Shown here piece by piece: positions 55,860 to 64,000 of a stretch of DNA of 64,000 bases; within the stretch, counting starts at the first letter, position 1; the number at the start of each line of letters is the position of its first letter. Source of the DNA: Fistulifera solaris (Eukaryota; Bacillariophyta; Bacillariophyceae; Naviculales; Stauroneidaceae); contig AP026125.1 of the NCBI GenBank assembly GCA_030295235.1, positions 992,001-1,056,000 on the forward strand. The letters run 5' to 3'. Below the pieces are notes generated by a model, which was not told where the DNA came from, searched no databases, and saw only the letters and a list, made by a program, of their open reading frames with translations. The translations under genes and the position numbers were made by a program.

Positions 55860-55985
55860 CGAGTGTTATTTTGACGTCTCCAGAAAATGTGGGCAAGGGC
55901 AAGTGGTATTTGACGCTTGTTTGACGCGTCCAGAAAATGTGGGCGAGTGTTATTTTGAAGTGTCCAGAAAATCTGGTAGTTTCGT
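55860..55985 (-). repeat. TTTTCTGG minisatellite, cluster C
   Basis: Three to four units of CCAGAAAATGTGGGC (reverse complement of the cluster A core) separated by AGTGTTATTTTGACG-type spacers. A related run near 55630-55660 (AAAAATCAGGGGTGTGG) may be a decayed unit. Confidence 0.75.
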
Positions 55986-56248
55986 AGTATACAGTAAACC
56001 TTACAGTAGGGGTAAGCCTCGAAGAGCACGTGACTCAACTTCCCGTGATCCACAATTTTCTCGATGAATGCGATGTTTTCATTGTTTCAAAATGCTTTCG
56101 TCATTCAAGTTGTCAAAAGCGCATGATGTCAAGATTGCACGATGCCTGCTTCAATATTACCTGTTGAGTCCGATCCTTAGAGTTTATCTGAAAGTAAAGA
56201 CCCTAAACAGCGAAAGCGACAAAAGCAAGGGGTTTCACAGGCTACGAA

Positions 56249-57457
56249 ATGATGAAGACGAGCAAACTTCGTCGCCTCATCGGTGCTCTTGCACTTGTTG
56301 CTAGCTCCGTAAGATCGGTCTTGTTGCTGGACATGATCGATTCCGCTTTAGTTTATGATATACTGGAATATCCAGGGAACTTTACAGACATTGAGGAAGA
56401 ACGGTTGTGTGAAAAGATGGTGAATGCATTGACACTGGAAGAGCAGGAGATTGCCGCCCGAACATCCCACGCCTATTGGTTTGCGTCGTTGAAGAGCGAG
56501 TACGTTTCGACGGAGGCACGCTTGCGCACCGCCAGAAAGGAAGCACGTCGCCATCTTGTTGCAGAAAAGGGAAATTGGGAGGGAGCAGTGATTCGATTGA
56601 AAGAAACGTGTCGACTTCGAAAGGTAAGGACGAAAACGATGATGATAACATGGGACGCGTAGTTATCAATTTTACCTGAGCAGCGACTGAACAGGAGAAA
56701 AACTTGGAACTTCTACGTCTGTGTTTTGTGGAAAATGCCGATTCTTATATCGTTAACGAGGAAGATCGTCCCTTGATACATCGATGGGAAGAACAACTTC
56801 AAAGAGAAATGACACGCCAGGCCACATGGGTAAGCTTTAACGAGAACAACCAACACGCAATACTGCATCGGTCTTCCCGGAATACACCAGAGTTGGACGA
56901 AGAAGCGTACCACCTGCTCGTACTTTACGCCACTGAACATGCCCTGGCGACGAGCGAGTTGCTTTCGAAAGGCCAAATAGAGACATGCACCCTCGTGCTG
57001 TATTTTAAAAACTATTATTCCGACAACATGCCGCCGCTTAGCGTAGTGCGTACTTCCTTGACGGAGTTGCAGATGCTCTACCCGGAACGAATCACAAGAA
57101 TTTGGGTTTTGGATCCCCCGCGCTGGCTCAGGATCACCTACCGAATTGTATCAATGTTTTTGTCGAGTGAAACCAGGAACAAGGTGGGTCGTTAAAGAGT
57201 ATCATTTTGAGTGGTTATCATGTGACACGGATTACGAGTAAAAAACGCATTAACGTCATCTTCTTGCATTTGTGAAGGTTCAAATGGTTTCAGGGAAAGA
57301 CACCGATATGTCTAAAGAGGGTTTATCCAACGAAAACTCGCAGATCCAATACGACATAAAGAAAGGGTATAATCTTAATCTTGGCTCAATTGCTAGGAAT
57401 ACGACTACTTTCGATGCAAGTCCGCAAAACTGTTCAGTGGTGGATGCGGCATCCTGA
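56249..57457 (+). CDS. CRAL-TRIO (Sec14-like) protein, paralogue 2, three exons
   Basis: Exons are 56249-56633, 56694-57183 and 57278-57457. It begins with a hydrophobic stretch (LIGALALVASSVRSVLLLD), possibly a signal or anchor absent from paralogue 1. RTSHAYWFASLKSE, ARKEARRHLV and LKETCRLRK match the N-terminal part, and LYPERITRIWVLDPPRWLRITYRIVSMFLSSETRNK the lipid domain. The second exon needs one A less in the run at 56697-56702 to give RK/EKNLELLRLCF as in its paralogues. The C-terminus (SQIQYDIKKGYNLNLGS) has diverged and lacks the VPFHC ending, so it may bind a different ligand or be decaying. Confidence 0.78.
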
Positions 57458-58388
57458 GTTTGCAGAAAACGAGCGCTATTTTGATCACTGAAATCCTTCC
57501 TTTTTGAGAATCAAAGAATAATCAACTACACGCTTGATTCATTCAGCATAATACATAACCTATAGTCAAGAGCGTTCATAACTGGTCGCTACTTTTCTTC
57601 TCTCGATGAATGCTTCTTGTCGCCTCTTCGCACCTTCAGCTAGCTAGCCATGAGATCCCCGCAAGCCTCCTCACTCGTCACCTCGCATTCCGCACGCGGG
57701 TGTAGGATGAAACTATAGCGAACATGAACCCCATTCTTTCGCATTGATTGCTTTTTGAAGTCTACAAGTAGTTGCATAAATTAAGAAGCCCACTGGTTTC
57801 TTATTTCGAAGAACAGGCCCAGTGCACAATTTCAAATATTTCAAACTACAACAAGAAAGTCTTGGCTCGTGGATGACCTTTTAGTCCCGACTTTATTAGA
57901 AGAACGCAAAAGGCCAAGCTGTTTAGCACCTCGTGCGTTGGAGGCACGCCGGCCGGCACACATTCCCGGATTTTTAGGCGCGATAGCGAGGTTTGTAAAT
58001 TTTACTTAGAGGTGCAAATTTTGTTCTTCAGAACGCTATTGAAGTTGTATCGACCATTTTCCATGAAAGAAATTTATTTCGCTCACAAAAACACACTCTC
58101 CAATTCAAAGTCGTAGACGAGCGGTACTCATCTGAGATTCATCTGTAACTATAAAACTCGCACATCGTGCCTGTATGTACCTCAAATGACCAAGACCAGA
58201 TTTTTGGTGCCGTTACGGACATTCATGTGGAGGGAATTCCCGAACTCAACGTTCGTATCATCACATTTTTCGCAACCCAAGTCCACCAATCCGTTAACTC
58301 CTCCCCATCGACGACGTGCGGCCTTTTGCTGCATTTTCCTTCGTCTCATTCATAACGTGTCATCAATTTATAGTTTCAGGTTCCTAAG
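57458..58388. other. intergenic, no gene seen
   Basis: AT-rich spacer between two CRAL-TRIO paralogues. Short ORFs in 58167-58392 overlap the 5' region of the next gene and have no support. Confidence 0.35.
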
Positions 58389-59391
58389 ATGAAAGGCTTT
58401 GAACCACTATCAAACCAAAAGATCCGAGACATCTTGACCTTCCCAGGCGACTTCAAAGGCAAGGAAGAAGCGGCTTGCCGGCAGCTCGTGGGAGACTTGT
58501 CGAAAGAAGAAAGAGAATACTTTGCGCGTCGATCATACACTTACTGGTATGCTGTCATGACCGATGGACCTCTCCCAGAGAAGACTATTACCCGTATAGC
58601 TAGAAGGGAAGCTCTCCCTATTTACAGGGGCAAAAAGCACGATTATGCGAAAACCCTGGCAAGTATGCGAGCAATTATCAGCTTCCGAAAGGTAAGACGC
58701 GACGACGCATCTAAAAGAAACTTTATCCAACATACACACGTTCTCACGTCAATTGATTTAGGAATACCGACTAGACTTAATGAGATGCTGCTTTTCTGGA
58801 GACTTGTCGAAATTTAAACTCTCGCTTACCGAGCAAAAACATGTAGTGCAAATGGAAAAAATGATTGAAACCGAACTGGAGAGACACCCTACTTTTATCA
58901 GTGGACACGACGAGGAAGGTCACGCGAATCTGCACCGCCTGGTTCGACGAGACCCCGAAGTAAACGAAGATGAATTCGTTCTCGGAGCATTGTATGTTGC
59001 GGAACGCGCTCTCACGTCCACGGAAATACTTTCGAAAGGAACAACGCACATGATCAATTGCCTCTTTCACCAAGATGGCTACAAATGTTCCCTTGCCCCG
59101 CCAGCGTCAGCAATGAAGCGCGTGGCAAAGTTACTGGCTCAGCTCTATCCTGGGCAATGCAACAATGTTTTTATTCTAGATGCACCTCTCTGGGCTCGCG
59201 CCGCCTACAATGTTATTTCGGTCCTTCTCCCATCGGATACCCGTAGTAAAGTACGTCTCACTAGTGGACGATCGGATAAGGTACAGCGATATATGCCTCA
59301 GGTTGACTTGTCGAATGTCAACATCAAGCAAACCTTGTACGATGTCCCGTTTCATTGTTTATACCAATCCACGGTAAGGGTGGCACAATAA
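58389..59391 (+). CDS. CRAL-TRIO (Sec14-like) protein, paralogue 3, two exons
   Basis: Exons are 58389-58691 and 58762-59391, with the join ISFRK/EYRLDLMRCCF at the same site as in paralogues 1 and 2. ARRSYTYWYAVMTDG and RREALPIYRGKKHDYAKTL match the N-terminal part. LYPGQCNNVFILDAPLWARAAYNVISVLLPSDTRSK is the lipid-domain block, ending DVPFHCLYQSTVRVAQ. Start MKGFEPLSNQKIRDILTFPGD lines up with MKLTKELVPAEILQEIFDSP of paralogue 1. No signal peptide. Ligand unknown. Confidence 0.85.
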
Positions 59392-59498
59392 AAGCGCAAC
59401 CTAAGATTGCAGCTATTTGAACCCTTGTACATGAGGCAAACACGTTTTTAGAAAAAGATAAAGAGTAAAGACAACCTTTCTTACTCGCAAAAATTGCT

Positions 59499-60508
59499 TT
59501 ATATCGTAAACTTTAATCGCCCCTCTCTTCGGCCCTTGAATGGTAGTCGGATGCAATAGAGTCCACCAGCGTGAGGTTCTTTCTTAGCATCTCTCCCCTC
59601 CGCAGCACTTGTGATGAAAAGGACGTCCATGTCTTTGCCTCCATAGCAGCAGCAAGTCACTTGCGAAGTACCATCCGGCATGTGTACGGTGAACACAATT
59701 TGACCACTCTGGGGATCGATACGATGTACCATGCCTGGACCAGCACCGGCTCGCCATACCGCATTCCAGATGTAACCTTCGCTATCCACGCAACTACCAT
59801 CTGGGACGCTATGCTCGTCGATACTCTTCGTGTGCACGAGTGTCTTGTTGGATAGGTTGCCGTTTGTCGAATTGTAGTCAAACGAGTAAATTTGACGTGT
59901 CGGTGAGTCGGCGAAGTAGAGCTTGGAAGAATCTGTACTCCAGCATAGACTGTTCGTCGTAGATATGTTCTCAATACTGGGTCGATGGACTAGCATCCCG
60001 TCCGAACCTTGCTCACACTGGAAAACCTTCATCTTGATGTTAGAATCTCCCCGTTGTGCCCACCCGAAAGAAAGCGGTTTCCCTGGGGTTCCACGCGCCC
60101 ATCATTCAATCGACTGCCGCCCTTCATAGGATTGACATCCTCACCCACGCTTTCGCGACCAAGAGGCTTCTGTAATTCCATGTCATAGAGTTGAAAACTA
60201 TCCTCCCAGGCACACAATAGAGGGAGCGATTCGCTATCAGTCTCGAGCAATCCGAACGACCCTAATTGTTTCGGCAAATCATACACCGTGTGAACAACTT
60301 TCGTAACATCTGTCAAATCCAGTTTGTGAAACTTTTTATGGTTGATGTCGGTCCAGAGAACGCAGTTCTTTCGGTCGTCGTAAATGATTCCTTCTCCAAG
60401 ATCACAGCGACAGTCGAGCAAAAGACGTGCTGCCACAAAATCGCAGTGCTCCAGATCGACTGGAGTACTTTCCAATAGACTCGATAAATTCAAGTTCTCT
60501 GTTGTCAT
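59499..60508 (-). CDS. SMP-30/gluconolactonase family hydrolase
   Basis: Six-bladed propeller lactonase that opens sugar lactones using a divalent metal. Expected ligands: Glu in LGEGIIYDD near the start, Asn in SRLNDGRVEPQG, and Asn/Asp in YIWNAVW and VPDGSCVD. ATG at 60508 (MTTENLNLSSLLES) is the best start; the frame is open further up to a TTG. One G is missing in the run seen as CCCC at 60049-60052; restored, the frame reads SGGHNGGDSNIKMKVFQCEQG and joins the two halves. No introns. Cytosolic. The substrate is not predictable. Confidence 0.85.
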
Positions 60509-61666
60509 GGTGAGTTTGACAATAACATTAGATGAAATGAAATGGACGAACAAAAATAGCAGCGCTTGCAAATATTTTTACATCACGAGGAGATCAATGC
60601 GCGAACGTATTACTATAGCTTCAAAGTGTCAGCGACCTTTCTCCACGACTGCATCTCAGTCATGAATCAAGATTTTCCCCCGCCCCACTGCTACACAACC
60701 ACCGCTCGTTCTGCAAGCCTTGTAAGCGAGAATTGTCGTGATCATGATGCGGTTATCATCAGCTTCTTTTTCATTGCACTCTTTTTTAATCTTCATTTCG
60801 AAAAGCCGTTCGGATCGCGACAATCGGTATTTACTATATGAGCCATGATTCTCCCGATCTTTTGCTGGGAGGAGGAGAATCTCACCGTGCAGAATGCTTC
60901 CCAGATGCTCTTTGCACGTGAATAAGACACGTTCTGCCCAGGTTTTCTGTGCACCGTTTTGTCGTGGTGACGACTCCTCACACACCCCCAGATTTTCTGG
61001 GAACTTGAAAAAGCCACCTACCCCGATTTTCTGGGAACGTGAAAACACAACATACCCAGTTTTTCTGGGAACGTGAAAGCACCGCACTCCCAGAATTTCT
61101 GGGAACTTGAAAACATCAATTCCACAGATTTTCTGGTAACGTGAAAGCATCAAATACCCAGATTTTCTGGGAACGTGAAAACATCACATACCGAGATTTT
61201 CTGGGAACGTGAAAAGCAACGTCCCCCGATTTTCTGGGAACGTGAAAAGCCACGTACCCCGATTTTCAGGGAACGTGAAAACGCCAAATACCCAGATTTT
61301 CTGGGAACGTGAAAAGGCCACTCACCCAGATTTTCTGGGAACTTGAAACCTCCGCACTCCCAGATTTTCTGGGGACTTGACTGACAACACAAGCTCGCAC
61401 AGATTTTCACGGCACGCGTAAACATCACGACGACGATGATGACAAAATACCGGTAACAACAAAATGCAAAGCAATCAACGGTGTAAATTAATCCAGTCTT
61501 CTACATTGTGCTACATTGTCAACAATTCAAAACAGGAGCGCTAATTAGAAATTTGACGGTCAATACTTGTGACGAGAAGTTTTCTTCAGTAGCATCGAGG
61601 TTTTTTCCACAAAAGGATCGGTCGTCTGCGGCTTTGCACGATATTGGACAACGAAAAGTTGATGAA
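60509..61666. other. divergent intergenic region with TTTTCTGG cluster D
   Basis: Between the SMP-30 (minus) and MATE (plus) genes. The right half is mostly the repeat. Apparent ORFs here are repeat translations. Confidence 0.45.
60940..61420 (+). repeat. TTTTCTGG minisatellite, cluster D (largest)
   Basis: About thirteen units with consensus CCAGATTTTCTGGGAACGTG followed by AAAA and a variable 8-12 bp. The period is 33-35 bp. The core CCAGAttttCTGG is a near-palindrome. The left-most and right-most units are most decayed (CCCAGGTTTTCTGTG; CAGATTTTCACGG). Confidence 0.9.
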
Positions 61667-63289
61667 ATGGCTCACAAGCGAAAGCTTTTTGTGTCATTGT
61701 TAAGTGTGCATCTCGTTGTTTCATATTCACTCGTCATCAACAGCAACCGTTACCACTCTTTTAGCCGGATCAACCTTCTTCCTACAAAATATTCTGATCC
61801 TTTTTGTCGACTGGCAACGGCAACCATGATGCCGAAAGAGACCGATTCACTTCTCTCAAATAAGAGTTCTTTGCGACTACAAAAGGAAGACACAGAGGAG
61901 AGTCTGGAAACGAGGCAGCAGTCAACTGGTCGGAAGATTCTAGACCTCGCAATTCCAGCGGGTGCCGCTCTTCTCATTGACCCGTTAATGACCTTGGCCG
62001 ACACTGCCTTTGTTGGCCGCTTTGCCGACTCGCCGGTAGAGCTCGCTGGTATGGGATCGGCAGTGCCCATCTTGACGTTTTCGTTCTATCTATTTAACTT
62101 TTTGTGCACTGCCACAACACCACTGGTTGCTTCGAGTAGAGCGGCCGGCCAAGCGAAAGAAGCTGCCGCAGTGGGAGCGCAGGCGTTGACTTTGTCACTG
62201 GTTCTTGGTGCTACACTGACTATCACGTTACTGTCCTTGAAGCAAACGTTACTGACAGTCATGGGTACAGATATTACCGGAGAGATCGCCAATGGGTACG
62301 CGCTTGCGTTTCTATCAGTACGCGCTCTTGCCGCTCCAGCAGTATTGTGCATCGAAGCCTCCACAGGCGTTCTCAGGGGATATCTCGATACAAGGACACC
62401 CATTGTAATACTCATTGTTGCCAACTTGTTAAATTTGGCTCTCGATATAGTCTTGATTGCATTCGCTGGATTGGGACCTATGGGCGCCGCAATTGCTACC
62501 ACTACAGCCGAGTGGGTAAGCGCTGGATTATTTCTGGGTGTACTTTCCGGTACAATTCCTTCCGCATCTTCGTCTGTTGACGCTATCGAAATAAGGCCTT
62601 CTTTGTCAATCCCCACATGGCAAGAAGTTCGTCCCTTAATTGTTGCCTCGGCATCGGTGTTTTTTCGGGCTGTTGTATTGCAAGTGTCGCTTTCTGGCGC
62701 GGCTGCAATGGCAGCTCGAAGTGTATCTGAAGAAGCTGCGGTTGCAGTTGCTGCTCATCAAATCGGCATACAATTGTGGATTTTGTGCAGTTTCTTTTGC
62801 GACTCGCTAGCTGCCGCGAGTCAGGGTTTGGTCGCCGATGCTTTGGGCAGAAAAGACCCTGATGGTGTACGGGAAGTATCAAGAACGGTATTCGCTTATA
62901 GTCTATGTCTGGGGCTCTTCTTGGGACTACTCCTTCAAGTAGGAGAAGCAACAGGCTTGCTCTTTGAAATATTTACCGACGACGATTCAATCCAAGCCGC
63001 GCTCCATAAAATTCTTCCACTTATCGTTATTGCCCAACCACTAAATGCAATGGTATTTGCAGCCGATGGCGTCATTCAGGGGGCGTCAGAATTTACATTC
63101 CAAGCGAAAGCGATGGCATTATCGGGTTTGACGGCTGTATCTACCTTTGTGTGGCTTGAGATGGGCAATGCGGATGTTGCGACCCTGGTACATGTTTGGA
63201 CTGCGCTTATAGCGCTCCAGTCAATGCGTGGTCTCACGAGTTTATGGAAACTTGCTCAAAAGGACGGCACTATCAATCTCTTTGGATAA
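61667..63289 (+). CDS. MATE-family transporter, DinF-like, probably plastid or endomembrane
   Basis: About 540 aa, intronless, twelve transmembrane helices. MATE transporters exchange organic cations or metabolites for H+ or Na+. Conserved parts: ILDLAIPAGAALLIDPLMTLADTAFVGR, LAGMGSAVPI, ASTGVLRGYLDTRTPI, AAIATTTAEW and VAAHQIGIQLW. These are DinF/EDS5-like. The open frame begins at 61508, but the ATG at 61667 (MAHKRKLFVSLLSVHLVVSYS) starts a signal-like segment, then a Ser/Arg-rich leader of 70 residues before the first MATE helix, consistent with organelle targeting. The substrate is unknown. Confidence 0.88.
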   Translation: MAHKRKLFVSLLSVHLVVSYSLVINSNRYHSFSRINLLPTKYSDPFCRLATATMMPKETDSLLSNKSSLRLQKEDTEESLETRQQSTGRKILDLAIPAGAALLIDPLMTLADTAFVGRFADSPVELAGMGSAVPILTFSFYLFNFLCTATTPLVASSRAAGQAKEAAAVGAQALTLSLVLGATLTITLLSLKQTLLTVMGTDITGEIANGYALAFLSVRALAAPAVLCIEASTGVLRGYLDTRTPIVILIVANLLNLALDIVLIAFAGLGPMGAAIATTTAEWVSAGLFLGVLSGTIPSASSSVDAIEIRPSLSIPTWQEVRPLIVASASVFFRAVVLQVSLSGAAAMAARSVSEEAAVAVAAHQIGIQLWILCSFFCDSLAAASQGLVADALGRKDPDGVREVSRTVFAYSLCLGLFLGLLLQVGEATGLLFEIFTDDDSIQAALHKILPLIVIAQPLNAMVFAADGVIQGASEFTFQAKAMALSGLTAVSTFVWLEMGNADVATLVHVWTALIALQSMRGLTSLWKLAQKDGTINLFG

Positions 63290-63477
63290 GCAACTGGTAC
63301 TATTCTCTTATCAGCGGGGTAAGTGCACTACTAGGTCACACAAAGGTCTTTTTGATGAGGACTACACACTAATTCAAAGATCTTGTTTCTAATTGCGATT
63401 CATCAAAGAAAATGGCCACGAGATAATGTCCATGAGACTTTACGACAAAAAGAGGCAGCAGAATACGGAATAAGATT

Positions 63478-64000
63478 TCAGAGTTCGACGTGACTCAAAA
63501 GTGCTTGAAACTTTAGGCCCATTTCTTGTTTCAGATGCAACGCCGACTGTTCGATCTCGAGAATGTTTCCGTGTTTCATATTCAATTCCGCTGATAAATC
63601 AAGAATTTTATCTTCAAAAGTTTTCCACCCGTCCTCAAACTGCAGATTCTTACTCATGATCGATTGAAAAAGTTCTTCGAATGATGGATCTGGCGAATCA
63701 ATCGCATCTTGTTCGGCCGTAACACCATCCATACACACATCACCCGTTTTAGTGAGTACTTCATCCGGTTCTTCTTTTGAGACATTTGTAGGATTGACTG
63801 CGCTTACATTTTGCACGTCCGAGGTCGCGGTGTTATCATTTTTACGTGGCGGAGCATTCAATAGAGATGAGCTCTTCTCGATTACGTTAGTGTCGGGAAT
63901 GTTTCTTGTCAATGTTGTAGTTCCTGGGGGGCTCTCGTCGCAACTGAAAGTGTCCATTCCTCCTAAAGTCACACGGCGCGGATTCACATGTACAGCGTCA
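63478..64000 (-). CDS. partial gene, C-terminal part of an uncharacterised protein
   Basis: The frame is open to the end of the window (…DAVHVNPRRVTLGG), so the start may lie outside; an internal ATG is at MDTFSCDESPPG. The visible 170 residues have a Ser/Thr/Asn-rich disordered part and a helical C-terminal part, FEELFQSIMSKNLQFEDGWKTFEDKILDLSAEL. No family was recognised. It converges on the MATE gene. Confidence 0.5.
   Translation of the reverse strand, partial: DAVHVNPRRVTLGGMDTFSCDESPPGTTTLTRNIPDTNVIEKSSSLLNAPPRKNDNTATSDVQNVSAVNPTNVSKEEPDEVLTKTGDVCMDGVTAEQDAIDSPDPSFEELFQSIMSKNLQFEDGWKTFEDKILDLSAELNMKHGNILEIEQSALHLKQEMGLKFQALLSHVEL

Larger units (their letters stand above)
55532..56248. 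other. divergent intergenic region with cluster C and GC-rich hairpins
   Basis: Between the RING1-like (minus) and CRAL-TRIO (plus) genes. It holds CTATTTATAAT repeats (55663-55710), a GT run, a GC-rich block and TTTTCTGG units in reverse. Confidence 0.45.

Noticed and set aside
60940-61420. CRISPR-like array (regular repeats with short spacers)
   Set aside because: Repeats vary from unit to unit, spacers are 8-12 bp and similar to each other, and the host is eukaryotic; it is a minisatellite.

Overview
The window is nuclear DNA of a photosynthetic stramenopile, most likely a diatom. Introns are short (about 60-100 bp) and GT-AG. Several predicted plastid proteins start with a signal peptide followed by an ASAFAP-like motif: TSAFAP in the glyoxalase II, AHAFYVA in the SSB, HSAFAPS upstream of HCF101. 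Genes are dense and on both strands. There is no rRNA, CRISPR array, phage or operon. The species call is inference from these features.

Layout, left to right. 0.3-3.3 kb: glyoxalase II, a DTW-domain tRNA-modifying enzyme and a small membrane protein. 3.7-4.4 kb: hairpin repeats. 6.0-9.2 kb: an orphan membrane protein containing a 99%-identical internal duplication. 10.4-18.5 kb: a dual-specificity phosphatase, plastid SSB, a CCCH zinc-finger protein, HCF101 and plastid ribosome recycling factor. 19-27 kb: a surface protein with a Notch-type repeat, an F-box/cytochrome b5 fusion and the Vps34 PI3-kinase. 27.7-32.4 kb: an allantoinase-type deacetylase, a PA-TM-RING ligase and an acyl-protein thioesterase. 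33-44 kb: an HMG-box protein, an SVIP-like VCP-binding peptide, a shikimate kinase family protein, an unknown membrane protein, an FKBP-TPR-cyclophilin immunophilin and a UvrD/PcrA helicase. 44-64 kb: three CRAL-TRIO paralogues, a five-PAS histidine kinase, a helical-repeat protein, a RING1/RAWUL Polycomb-type ligase, an SMP-30 hydrolase, a MATE transporter and a partial gene at the right edge.

Functional themes: plastid maintenance and translation (SSB, RRF, HCF101, shikimate kinase), membrane traffic and lipid signalling (Vps34, CRAL-TRIO, thioesterase, VCP cofactor), and ubiquitin or chromatin control (two RING ligases, an F-box protein, an HMG protein).

Two patterns cut across the genes. 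First, about twenty otherwise intact genes are broken by a single-base indel, almost always in a homopolymer run. The best explanation is uncorrected sequencing error, so exons below are read across these points. Second, two unrelated repeat families, a TTTTCTGG minisatellite (4 clusters) and a CTACGTG..CACGTAG hairpin element (3 loci), occur only in gaps between divergently transcribed genes: 7 of the 9 clear head-to-head gaps and none of the others.
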